From DASWTL01 sp036405495 (GTDB lineage: Bacteria > Bacteroidota > Bacteroidia > Sphingobacteriales > Sphingobacteriaceae): DNA of 20,606 nucleotides. Positions 1 through 6,759 of the stretch are shown here, piece after piece. Positions within the stretch are counted from its first letter, which is position 1; each line of letters opens with the position of its first letter. The stretch is taken from the NCBI GenBank assembly GCA_036405495.1, contig DASWXL010000171.1, positions 1 through 20,606 on the forward strand. Reading direction: 5' to 3'. Both the position numbers and the translations under genes were made by a program. Under the pieces are notes generated by a model that saw only the letters and a program-made list of their open reading frames with translations, did no database searches and was not told the DNA's origin.

Positions 1-211
1 TGTGACTTTCATCCGGATCCCGGTCTGGGTATTCTTCCACCGGTTCATTCATATTTGTCAGACTCAAATCTTCCAATGCAGGGTTTTCTTCAAGTTCTTC
101 TTTTATCCGTGTGTCAAGTGATACGGTCGGAACCTGTAAAAGCTTAATAAACTGGATTTGTTGTGGTGATAGTTTCTGAAGTAGCTTTTGCTGAAGGTTT
201 TGTTTTAGCAT
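1..211 (-). CDS. rpoN: RNA polymerase sigma-54 factor, N-terminal fragment (runs off left edge)
   Basis: The reverse strand from the ATG at 211-209 reads 70 codons without a stop to the window edge. The product starts MLKQNLQQKLLQKLSPQQIQF and continues IKLLQVPTVSLDTRIKEELEENPALE (shown here in two pieces). This is the glutamine- and leucine-rich Region I of sigma-54, which contacts bacterial enhancer-binding proteins and keeps the holoenzyme closed until ATP-driven activation. The acidic stretch that follows (EEYPDRDPDES) fits the variable Region II. The core-binding and DNA-binding parts, including the RpoN box, lie outside the window. A TAnnTTTG -7 box lies 19 bp upstream of the ATG. The identification rests only on the N-terminus, but Region I is distinctive. 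Confidence 0.85.
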   Translation of the reverse strand, partial: MLKQNLQQKLLQKLSPQQIQFIKLLQVPTVSLDTRIKEELEENPALEDLSLTNMNEPVEEYPDRDPDESH

Positions 212-229
212 GGTTATGACGTCTCAAAG

Positions 230-256
230 CAAAAATACATTAATTATGAAGGCAAA
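230..256 (-). promoter_or_regulatory. Candidate rpoN promoter
   Basis: On the reverse strand TATTTTTG (237-230) matches the Bacteroidota -7 consensus TAnnTTTG. A TTTG (256-253) lies 15 nt upstream, slightly closer than the usual -33 spacing. It would give a short leader of roughly 10-15 nt before the rpoN ATG. Confidence 0.45.
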
Positions 257-346
257 AAAGCCTAACTGTGATTTTTTAAACTCATGGTATGTATGGAAAC
301 GAAAATTTTTTTATCTTGTTTAATGACTTGTTAACTTATTAAAATT

Positions 347-760
347 GTGGGTTTAATAAAAGAATTTAAAGAGTTTGCGGTAAAAGGGAATGTGATCGAT
401 CTGGCAGTTGGGGTTATCATCGGTGCGTCTTTTGGTAAAATTGTGACGTCATTGGTTGACGACATAATCATGCCTCCGATAGGTTACGTGATGAACGGAA
501 TAGACTTCTCGAACAAAAAAATACTGTTGCGAGCCGCTGATGAAGGTAATAAGGTTGCCGAGGTTTCTATCAGGTACGGTAATTTTATAAATGTTCTGAT
601 CCAGTTTCTGATCGTGGCCTTTTGTGTTTTTCTGTTGGTGAAGGTGATCAATTCCATTCGGCGCAAAGAGCAGGCTGCACCGACAACTCCGCCGGCGCCT
701 ACAAGGGAAGAAGCGTTATTGACTGATATCCGGGATATCCTCAAGAATCAGGGCCGCTGA
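347..760 (+). CDS. mscL: Large-conductance mechanosensitive channel MscL
   Basis: This 137-aa protein begins (V/M)GLIKEFKEFAVKGNVIDLAV and continues GVIIGASFGKIV, the conserved N-terminal amphipathic helix and glycine-rich TM1 of MscL. It forms a homopentameric inner-membrane pore that opens under membrane tension during hypo-osmotic shock. TM1 spans about residues 15-40 and TM2 about residues 80-103, separated by a periplasmic loop. The C-terminus is a charged cytoplasmic helix after a Pro-rich linker (APTTPPAPT). The length is normal for the family. The start is GTG at 347, chosen because the conserved IKEFxxFAxxGNV block begins right after it and no ATG lies nearby. It stands divergent from rpoN and probably forms its own unit. 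No convincing promoter box was found. Confidence 0.95.
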   Translation: MGLIKEFKEFAVKGNVIDLAVGVIIGASFGKIVTSLVDDIIMPPIGYVMNGIDFSNKKILLRAADEGNKVAEVSIRYGNFINVLIQFLIVAFCVFLLVKVINSIRRKEQAAPTTPPAPTREEALLTDIRDILKNQGR

Positions 761-794
761 TCTGCCGGAGGTGTTAAATAAATTGAATCCGGTA

Positions 795-825
795 TTGCAT
801 TTTAAGGGAAACAGTCCTATATTTG
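795..825 (+). promoter_or_regulatory. Promoter of the rpmH-rnpA-yidD unit
   Basis: TTG at 795-797 and TATATTTG at 818-825 are separated by 20 nt, a good match to the Bacteroidota -33/-7 promoter (TTTG, 17-23 nt, TAnnTTTG). Transcription would start near 832, giving a leader of about 27 nt before the rpmH ATG at 859. It also shows that an in-frame ATG at 823 cannot be the start, because it lies inside the -7 box. Confidence 0.7.
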
Positions 826-858
826 CACTCTTGTTTTTTAGAGCTACAAATAAACGTC

Positions 859-1017
859 ATGAAAAGAACATTCCAGCCTTCTCAGAGAAAAAGAAGAAAT
901 AAGCACGGGTTCAGGGAGCGCATGAGCACCGCAAACGGAAGAAGGGTATTAGCTGCAAGAAGAGCTAAGGGCAGAAAGAGATTATCAGTATCAGACGAGC
1001 GTCGTCACAAAGCATAA
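859..1017 (+). CDS. rpmH: 50S ribosomal protein L34
   Basis: This 52-aa, strongly basic protein starts MKRTFQPSQRKRRNKHGFRE and contains the family signature TFQPSxxKRxxxHGFRxRM followed by the RRVLAARRAKGRKRLS block. It is a structural protein of the large ribosomal subunit. The ATG at 859 is preferred over an in-frame ATG at 823 because the shorter product has the exact family N-terminus and the longer one would begin inside the -7 promoter element. rnpA follows 71 bp downstream, the widespread bacterial rpmH-rnpA pairing. The serine-rich tail (SVSDERRHKA) is slightly longer than in proteobacterial L34. Confidence 0.97.
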   Translation: MKRTFQPSQRKRRNKHGFRERMSTANGRRVLAARRAKGRKRLSVSDERRHKA

Positions 1018-1028
1018 TTTGATTGCAA

Positions 1029-1047
1029 ATCCGTAGCTGCTACGGAT
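1029..1047 (+). other. Inverted repeat (hairpin) between rpmH and rnpA
   Basis: ATCCGTAGC at 1029-1037 and GCTACGGAT at 1039-1047 are exact reverse complements around one base. As RNA this would fold as a stem of about 7 bp with a 5-nt loop. No T-run follows, so it is not a typical terminator. It lies 11 nt after the rpmH stop and may act as a processing or stability element that sets L34 and RnpA output apart. Confidence 0.5.
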
Positions 1048-1088
1048 GATGCAGATCAGAAGTCTGTTCTTGCATAGGGCAATCATAA

Positions 1089-1487
1089 ATGTACACTTTT
1101 AAAAAGGAAGAACGATTATGTAGTAAGAAGCTTTTGGAAAAGCTTTTTCATAATGGTTCTTCTTTTCTTTTATATCCATTCCGCATCAGTTGGCTTATTG
1201 CCGATGAGATCCCGGATAATGTTCCTGCGCAAGTAGTAATCAGCGTTTCAAAACGCAGGTTCAAACGGGCGGTTGACCGGAACACGTTGAAACGCCGCAT
1301 GCGGGAAATCTACCGCCTCAACAAAACTGAACTTGTTTATTCTTATCTGGAAAAGCCCATATTGCTGTCAATAAGTTATGTCGGTAATGAAGTGGCTGAT
1401 TTTCCGTTCATGGAGAAAAAACTAAAGCAAGCCTTATTTAAGCTAAAGAATCAATATATGGAGCGGTATGCTGATCAAGTGGATTAA
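1089..1487 (+). CDS. rnpA: Ribonuclease P protein component
   Basis: This 132-aa basic protein carries the RNR signature of RnpA (KRAVDRNTLKRRMREIYRLN, about residues 59-78) and the N-terminal FKKEERL...F block. RnpA binds the catalytic RNase P RNA and helps it process the 5' ends of precursor tRNAs. It starts at the ATG in MYTFKKEERLCSKKLLEKLF and lies directly downstream of rpmH. Its 3' end overlaps the next gene, yidD, by 20 bp, so the two are almost certainly co-transcribed and probably translationally coupled. The length is normal. The RNase P RNA gene itself is not in this window. Confidence 0.95.
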   Translation: MYTFKKEERLCSKKLLEKLFHNGSSFLLYPFRISWLIADEIPDNVPAQVVISVSKRRFKRAVDRNTLKRRMREIYRLNKTELVYSYLEKPILLSISYVGNEVADFPFMEKKLKQALFKLKNQYMERYADQVD

Positions 1488-1704
1488 ATTCATCTTTTCA
1501 GGCCTTTTTTTATTTCTGATAAAACTTTATCAATACCTGTTATCTCCTTTGCTCGGGGCTTCATGCCGCTATACGCCAACATGTTCAGAATATGGCGTAC
1601 AAGCGATCAGGAAGCATGGTCCCTTCAAGGGCGGGTGGCTGACCCTGAAACGTATAGCTCGTTGTAACCCATGGGGCGGACATGGTCATGATCCGGTACC
1701 TTAA
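1468..1704 (+). CDS. yidD: Membrane protein insertion efficiency factor YidD
   Basis: This 78-aa protein has an N-terminal hydrophobic/amphipathic helix (residues 4-24) followed by the YidD/Haemolytic domain core: YLLSPLLGASCRYTPTCSEY, then a HGPFKGGWLTLKRIARCNPWGGHGHDPVP tail in two blocks. The Cys residues in SCRYTPTCS and ARCNPW are the conserved ones. YidD is a peripheral inner-membrane protein linked to YidC-dependent insertion of membrane proteins. The gene begins within rnpA (20-bp overlap), the arrangement seen in many bacteria; here yidC is not adjacent. Confidence 0.95.
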   Translation: MLIKWIKFIFSGLFLFLIKLYQYLLSPLLGASCRYTPTCSEYGVQAIRKHGPFKGGWLTLKRIARCNPWGGHGHDPVP

Positions 1705-1719
1705 TATGGCTTCTTTTTT

Positions 1720-1727
1720 TACCTTTG
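1720..1727 (+). promoter_or_regulatory. Candidate -7 box just upstream of the TauE/SafE gene
   Basis: TACCTTTG matches TAnnTTTG and ends 7 nt before the ATG at 1735, so a transcript from it would be leaderless or nearly so. No clear TTTG -33 element is seen 17-23 nt upstream. It may be a secondary promoter inside the yidD-tsaB run. Confidence 0.35.
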
Positions 1728-1734
1728 CCTGCCA

Positions 1735-2556
1735 ATGGATATCATTACTATAATTCTGTTATTCCTTGGCGGCTGTGTTGGTGGACTACTAGCCGGCCTC
1801 CTTGGCGTTGGGGGGGGATTGGTCTTCGTTATCATTTTTACCAATTATCTGGCATCGTCAGGAGCGCCAGATATCACATTTGCGCATCTTATCGTTTCGA
1901 ACTCCATGTTTGCTATATTTTTTGCAGGCATTTCAGGAAGCGTTAAGCATTATATCAACGGTAATTTCTCATGGAGACCGGTGCTGGTAACCGGCTCTTC
2001 CGCAGCTCTATTCTCGATTTTGACAACTGTTCTGATCAATACAGGTAACTGGTACAGTAAAGAGCTTTTTGCGTTTATTTTTATACTCCTGGCGGGTTAT
2101 ATGGCGTATCGTATTTTGTTTATGAAGGAGGCAGATACCGTTGAAAAGGGATCGGAGGAGTTCTCTGTTCAGAAATTCCTGTTGATCGGAAGCCTTGGCG
2201 GAATCTTAGCCGCTGTGTCGGGAGTGGGCGGAGGAATAATTATGGTTCCGATGCTTACTAAAATGCTTAAAATTAATATTAAAAAGGCTACCGCAATATC
2301 GTTAGGGGTCATCACGATCATGTCGCTTGTGATATCGGCATATTCTTTTTTTGCGAGCGCTGAAGCTATTGACCTTCCGCATACTTACGGCCTGATTATC
2401 CTGCCGATGGCTCTCCCTGTAGTTTTGGGATGCGTAGTATGCTCTCCGTATGGCGTGATGCTTGCCCGAAGAATTCCTGCAAAAACAATTCAGGCAATTT
2501 TCGCGGTGTTTCTGTTGATTGTTGTTTCCGATATGATCTATAACTTATGGCTTTAA
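1735..2556 (+). CDS. Sulfite exporter TauE/SafE family membrane permease
   Basis: This 273-aa, very hydrophobic protein has about eight predicted transmembrane segments. Two homologous glycine-rich signatures mark the family's internal duplication: GGLLAGLLGVGGGLVFVII near residue 16 and GGILAAVSGVGGGIIMVPML near residue 155. The family exports small anions such as sulfite, sulfoacetate or other organosulfur compounds across the inner membrane, but the substrate cannot be assigned from sequence. It starts 30 bp after yidD and overlaps tsaB by 10 bp, so it probably shares a transcript with both. There is no sulfur-metabolism gene nearby that would point to a substrate. Confidence 0.88.
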   Translation: MDIITIILLFLGGCVGGLLAGLLGVGGGLVFVIIFTNYLASSGAPDITFAHLIVSNSMFAIFFAGISGSVKHYINGNFSWRPVLVTGSSAALFSILTTVLINTGNWYSKELFAFIFILLAGYMAYRILFMKEADTVEKGSEEFSVQKFLLIGSLGGILAAVSGVGGGIIMVPMLTKMLKINIKKATAISLGVITIMSLVISAYSFFASAEAIDLPHTYGLIILPMALPVVLGCVVCSPYGVMLARRIPAKTIQAIFAVFLLIVVSDMIYNLWL

Positions 2557-3224
2557 TTCTTCAGATAGAGACTGCAACTACGGCTTGCTCAGTGGCGTTA
2601 TCTAAAGACGGCCAGACAGTCAGCTATTGCGAAAGGAATGCACCCAATATTCATGCTAGCCAGCTAACATTGTTCATTGAAGATGTATTGAAGCAGGTTT
2701 CCGTCACTTTTTCAGATCTGGATGCTGTTGCTGTAAGTAAAGGTCCCGGCTCTTATACCGGACTGCGGATCGGCGTTTCAACCGCGAAGGGCCTGTGTTA
2801 TGCTTTGGATATTCCGTTGATTGGCGTTGATACATTGGAAGCTATGGCTGCCGGTTTCCGTTCGTCCGGGCAATGGCCGACCGGTCCGCAACTGCTATGT
2901 CCGATGATCGATGCACGCAGAATGGAGGTGTACATGGAGGTTTTTGATGCCGATCTGACATCGGTGCAGCCGGTTCAGGCAGTGATATTAACTGAAGCAA
3001 CATTTGATCAGTACGGAGAGGTTGTCCTTTTTGGGGACGGTGCTAAAAAGTGTAAGGCGCTTTATGCTCAGAAAGCGCACGTTCACATAGTTGATTTTGA
3101 GAATTCAGCGAGACACTTATCAGAACCGTGCCATAAAAAGTTTATGAAGCGGCAATTCGAAAATGTCGCGTATTTCGAGCCATTTTATCTCAAAGAATTT
3201 GTGGCAGGTAAACCTAAAGCATAG
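2547..3224 (+). CDS. tsaB: tRNA t6A37 threonylcarbamoyltransferase complex subunit TsaB
   Basis: This 225-aa protein begins ALILQIETATTACSVALSKD, the ASKHA-type N-terminus of TsaB (YeaZ), and contains the hallmark VSKGPGSYTGLRIGVSTAKG (about residues 63-82) followed by LIGVDTLEAMA. TsaB is the non-catalytic partner that dimerises with TsaD and, with TsaE, transfers threonylcarbamoyl from TC-AMP (made by TsaC) to adenine 37 of ANN-decoding tRNAs in the cytoplasm. The length is usual for the family. Its ATG lies inside the preceding permease gene (10-bp overlap). It ends 3 bp from the convergent outer-membrane gene. Confidence 0.95.
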   Translation: MALILQIETATTACSVALSKDGQTVSYCERNAPNIHASQLTLFIEDVLKQVSVTFSDLDAVAVSKGPGSYTGLRIGVSTAKGLCYALDIPLIGVDTLEAMAAGFRSSGQWPTGPQLLCPMIDARRMEVYMEVFDADLTSVQPVQAVILTEATFDQYGEVVLFGDGAKKCKALYAQKAHVHIVDFENSARHLSEPCHKKFMKRQFENVAYFEPFYLKEFVAGKPKA

Positions 3225-3227
3225 CTG

Positions 3228-4664
3228 TCAGTTCTCTTTTTTCTTTGCCTTTCCGAGTTTCGAAAAAAATCGCCTGAAAAAACCGCTGTTTACGTGTCGC
3301 GTGTTATCGATTCCCGGTATTGATCTGGCATTTAAAGGATGTTCCATGGATGGTCCAAACTTCAATCCCATGCCGATATAAAAAGAAGCGCCAGTATAGT
3401 TTTTGCCGATTGTTGAAGTTCCGTTAATTATGTTTTTGGCGCTGTAATAGGTTTGAAGAATTTGATCCGAGCCGCCGAACAACTCAAAATTAGCCGTCCT
3501 GTACATAACCTGTCCGCCGATCTGAAAAAGTCCGGTAAGGTTATAACCGGTAGATGCGGATAACATCAGGTTGTTGAATTTGAAGTTGTTGATCAAAGCC
3601 ATGTTTCCGCCCGGATAAAAGAGATTTTTTGAGAGTATCAGATTTGGCTGGTAACGGTTTAGATCCTTATTGATCAAAATTTCTGCTTTGGCGTCAGTAG
3701 GTGTGGTCAAAGCGCCTTTCGATCCCTGACGGGTAACAAAATCGGAAAGCTCTTCACCTAGGCGGGTCCGCGTAGAGCCGGATGCGGTATTTTCGACGGA
3801 GAATGTGCCGCTAAACGGATAAGTATACGATGATTTGTTCCATCGTATTAAACCAACGTCTTTCAGAGTGCCGATGACGAACCATCCATGCGGGAATTTA
3901 TAGTTGGTGCTCGCACTGAAAGAAAGTCCCGGGTTTTTAAAGAGGGGCAGAACAGCGTTTTTGTCGAGGCTGTTCAATGGAATACTAGAGCGGTATTCTC
4001 CCTGGATATCCACATGAAACTGGTCGTTGACCTCATCGTAGCTAAAGGAGGATCTGTCTATTTCAACGTTGTGATGTGCGATGCCGCTTAAGAGGCTGAG
4101 TTTTACCCCGATGCCCAACCGCTTATTGTAATCTTCGCGATAGGTTAAACTGAACTGGTGATAGGCATGGCTGGTACCCTTATTGTTGAAAATGTTGTTA
4201 TAGAAAGCATTTCCAAAGCGTTCGGGGTCATCGAAGATTGCAAACGTCTCGTTTGTTGCGCTCAATCTGGAGTATTGGCGCAGTTGCCAGGAAAAGCCCA
4301 GTTCTTTATTGAAGTTCACATCCTTGAACAGTTTAAACATGATCAGATACGCGTTGCTGTTCAACACGAGCGTGTTCTTCCCGTTAACTCCAAGCGGGAG
4401 GTTTCCATTGATTCTTCCCCTAAACGCGAGGTCTTTGAATGAGGTCTGCGCCGGGCCTTTAAAGACAGCGTAGGCGCTAACGGTAGGGATAAAAAAATTG
4501 AAAGCAAACTTTCGGCTGCTGTCTACCTGAAACGCCTTCTGTGAAGGATTTTCAAATGCATCGAATAATGTTCTGCTGTTGTACAAGGCGTACTGTTGAG
4601 CGACAGCAAGTCTTGCCAGTGCTAACAGAATAATTACCGATACTATTTTTTTCATGTCACTCAT
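3228..4664 (-). CDS. Outer-membrane beta-barrel-like protein, DUF5723-type
   Basis: This 478-aa protein has an N-terminal signal peptide (MKKIVSVIILLALARLAVAQ, cleavage after about residue 22). The mature part is rich in alternating aromatic/hydrophobic residues and Asn/Ser/Tyr-rich turns, as expected for an outer-membrane beta-barrel. The opening block (YALYNSRTLFDAFENPSQKA) and general layout resemble the DUF5723 family of Bacteroidota; this is recognition from memory, not a search. The function is unknown. ATGs at 4664 and 4655 are both possible; the second gives the cleaner signal peptide (MKKIV). It follows another envelope gene by 18 bp on the same strand, so the pair is probably one operon. 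It converges on tsaB with a 3-bp gap. The C-terminal about 40 residues are basic (RRFFSKLGKAKKKEN), which is odd for a barrel end. Confidence 0.75.
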   Translation of the reverse strand: MSDMKKIVSVIILLALARLAVAQQYALYNSRTLFDAFENPSQKAFQVDSSRKFAFNFFIPTVSAYAVFKGPAQTSFKDLAFRGRINGNLPLGVNGKNTLVLNSNAYLIMFKLFKDVNFNKELGFSWQLRQYSRLSATNETFAIFDDPERFGNAFYNNIFNNKGTSHAYHQFSLTYREDYNKRLGIGVKLSLLSGIAHHNVEIDRSSFSYDEVNDQFHVDIQGEYRSSIPLNSLDKNAVLPLFKNPGLSFSASTNYKFPHGWFVIGTLKDVGLIRWNKSSYTYPFSGTFSVENTASGSTRTRLGEELSDFVTRQGSKGALTTPTDAKAEILINKDLNRYQPNLILSKNLFYPGGNMALINNFKFNNLMLSASTGYNLTGLFQIGGQVMYRTANFELFGGSDQILQTYYSAKNIINGTSTIGKNYTGASFYIGMGLKFGPSMEHPLNARSIPGIDNTRHVNSGFFRRFFSKLGKAKKKEN

Positions 4665-4682
4665 TAACAGATGAACATATCT

Positions 4683-6293
4683 TTATTGTTGTAATTGCTG
4701 GTTTATGCTCGTGTCAGTGAACAGGCTATCGGCTGAAAAATCTGATACGTCTTCTTGTTTGTATCCGATATACAGGTTTGTAAAGAAATGGTCTTTATCG
4801 CTGCTCAGCTTATAGGACAGGCCGTAAAAGTTGCGAAGCCCCTGTTTACCGGCGAATCTGCTTGCATATGCCGGCCTTAAATGACTCTTCGTAATGCTTC
4901 TTGAATTGCCGTTATGGATAAACAGCGAGATAGTGGCCTCATCAGGGAGCAATTGCTCGAAGGTCGTATATCTGAGTGTCTTATACAGAAAATTCTCTTT
5001 ATGGTAGTCTTTTTGATAGTTTCTTAACGCCGCGGCCGAATTTGCAAACACAAGGTAATTGTCTGCTATCAGGAAGTAGGGCCGTTTAAAGGCTTTGAAA
5101 GCATCGCCGAAATAATAGTAAAGGATATTTGAATACCGAAGGCGGCGGAATTCATGGGAGACCGCTTCGCTTAACGGTTCCAAAAGAAATTGAAGTTTTC
5201 TTCCATCTTTCAGTTTGACAGCGCCGTATCGCTCATGGTTTGCGGTTTGAAAGACGATAAATTCATTAGCCCACAATGCTTTAATGTCGCGCTCCGGGTT
5301 GATGCCGGTCTGTTTACTCACCGTTGCAATTTGTTCGGTCAGTACTTTGAGTTCTTTTCGGCTGTTGAATAACTCCCGCAGGTCACTTTCAAATCGTCTG
5401 TGATCGGATAAGTTGAACTGGACGAAATTCGCAGTTGAAAGCGGGATGATACGTTGAAGGGTGGTCTTAGTGGATTTTTGTGGTAAAAATAGTCGAAAGT
5501 AGCTGGTGGTGTTCGTGTCTAAGTCAGTAATACCATTAAACATGATGGCGTCACTGTTAAAATTCATATTCAGCGCCGAATAGCCGACCATGTTATTAAG
5601 AAATGTATAATTTCCGTCCATTTCTTTCCGGTAGAACTTTTCGATAAATGGTAGCAGCCGCTTGTGATCGATATACAGGTTAAGAAGTGCATTTTCGCTT
5701 CGGGCGGTAGTGTTGCTGATCAGGGTCACGAACTCTCTGCTAATCTTGATACCATCGCGCCCGGTCGATCTTTCCAGCAGTGCCTTTGAAAAACTTCCGG
5801 TAGCCAGGTCGCCGTCAATAAAAAGATAGAATGGATCAGGAATGCTATCAAGGCTAACTTGATAGTACTGCCCTGTTGCAGACGCTTTGATGCTGATTGC
5901 ATGACCTTCAAGGTCCTTTTGGGAAAGGGGCTTGGTCAATCGTGCAAGCCACAAAAATTGAACGCTTTTTTTTTCGTGATGAAAGGATAAGTAAATCTTT
6001 TGCTGATCAAGAAAGCTCGCTAACTGCGCGTTCGCATGAAACTTATTTCGTAGTTGTTCGAGCCGGGCCTGGTTGTTCTGGCCAACGATCTCTGCAAAAA
6101 GTTTATAATCTTTAAATATTTCATAAAAGGTTTTGTCGCTTGTAAATTCCAATACCATGCCGGCATCCGAAGGAATGCGGGCTACTACCTTTTCATTCTT
6201 ATTATTTTCAAGTGAAAGATTGGAAAAATAGAAATACGCAATAGAAACGGTAGCAACAAGTAATAAAATTGTGAGGATTATAATTTTCTTCAT
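4683..6293 (-). CDS. Uncharacterised membrane-anchored periplasmic protein
   Basis: I do not recognise this gene with certainty. With the start at the ATG at 6293 the product is 536 aa and begins MKKIIILTILLLVATVSIAY, a single hydrophobic segment that is either an uncleaved anchor or a signal peptide. The remainder is soluble-looking and periplasmic. The block VVARIPSDAGMVLEFTSDKT after the anchor recalls DUF3352-like proteins, whose mature part opens with a similar 'IP.dA..v' motif; this is a weak resemblance. The frame stays open upstream to an ATG at 6356, but that would place 21 residues before a good signal/anchor, so 6293 is preferred. It lies 18 bp upstream of the barrel gene and probably forms an operon with it. 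No catalytic motif is visible. Confidence 0.7.
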   Translation of the reverse strand: MKKIIILTILLLVATVSIAYFYFSNLSLENNKNEKVVARIPSDAGMVLEFTSDKTFYEIFKDYKLFAEIVGQNNQARLEQLRNKFHANAQLASFLDQQKIYLSFHHEKKSVQFLWLARLTKPLSQKDLEGHAISIKASATGQYYQVSLDSIPDPFYLFIDGDLATGSFSKALLERSTGRDGIKISREFVTLISNTTARSENALLNLYIDHKRLLPFIEKFYRKEMDGNYTFLNNMVGYSALNMNFNSDAIMFNGITDLDTNTTSYFRLFLPQKSTKTTLQRIIPLSTANFVQFNLSDHRRFESDLRELFNSRKELKVLTEQIATVSKQTGINPERDIKALWANEFIVFQTANHERYGAVKLKDGRKLQFLLEPLSEAVSHEFRRLRYSNILYYYFGDAFKAFKRPYFLIADNYLVFANSAAALRNYQKDYHKENFLYKTLRYTTFEQLLPDEATISLFIHNGNSRSITKSHLRPAYASRFAGKQGLRNFYGLSYKLSSDKDHFFTNLYIGYKQEDVSDFSADSLFTDTSINQQLQQ

Positions 6294-6366
6294 CAGTACA
6301 TTTGTACAGGGAATTTTTACGGCCCTTGGGATCAAATAGTTTACTAAATTAGCCACACCTATCTAA

Positions 6367-6759
6367 ATGAACAAAAGAATTATCCGCACAGCCGCGATAT
6401 TTGGAATGCTTGCTGTAGCGATGGGTGCTTTCGGAGCGCACGCGCTAAAAGCTCGCCTAAGCCCTGAAGCGCTTGGACTTTGGAAAACCGCAGTGGAGTA
6501 TCATTTTTACCATACGCTTGCACTTTTGTTGTTGGCCGCGTTTTTTAAATTGAAGGGGCGCCTCATCAATGCAGCTTCTTATGGCTTTACTTTTGGTATC
6601 ATCTTTTTTTCGGGATCGCTTTATCTTCTTGCACTGCGAGAGGTTTTCAATGCCGATTATGGGTCAATCCTTGGGCCGGTTACTCCCTTTGGCGGTTTAC
6701 TGTTTATTGCAGGATGGTTTTGTTTGCTGCTAGCTGCACTTAAGAATAAAAATGCTTGA
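6367..6759 (+). CDS. DUF423 family membrane protein (YgdD-like)
   Basis: This 130-aa hydrophobic protein has four predicted transmembrane helices and the family features GMLAVAMGAFGAHALKARLS near the N-terminus, WKTAVEYHFYHTLALLLLA in the middle and GPVTPFGGLLFIAGW near the end. DUF423 proteins are small inner-membrane proteins with no established function. The gene is divergent from the periplasmic-protein gene and overlaps priA by 8 bp (ATG of priA at 6752, stop here at 6757-6759), implying co-transcription. A possible -7 box TACATTTG lies at 6297-6304 but lacks a well-spaced -33 element. Confidence 0.9.
   Translation: MNKRIIRTAAIFGMLAVAMGAFGAHALKARLSPEALGLWKTAVEYHFYHTLALLLLAAFFKLKGRLINAASYGFTFGIIFFSGSLYLLALREVFNADYGSILGPVTPFGGLLFIAGWFCLLLAALKNKNA

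Noticed and set aside
250..263. AGGC-AAAAAA-GCCT inverted repeat upstream of rpoN
   Set aside because: The stem is only 4 bp with an A/T loop; likely chance in an A/T-rich promoter region.
340..347. TAAAATTG as a -7 box for mscL
   Set aside because: It has a mismatch to TAnnTTTG and overlaps the GTG start codon that the conserved MscL N-terminus requires.
823..858. 12-codon N-terminal extension of L34
   Set aside because: The upstream ATG lies inside the -7 promoter box and the extension does not resemble L34.
3655..3680. TTTAGAT-like match resembling the metal box
   Set aside because: It lies inside a coding region and lacks the right half-site.
6294..6356. N-terminal extension of the periplasmic protein to the ATG at 6356
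   Set aside because: It would place 21 extra residues before a clear signal/anchor sequence.
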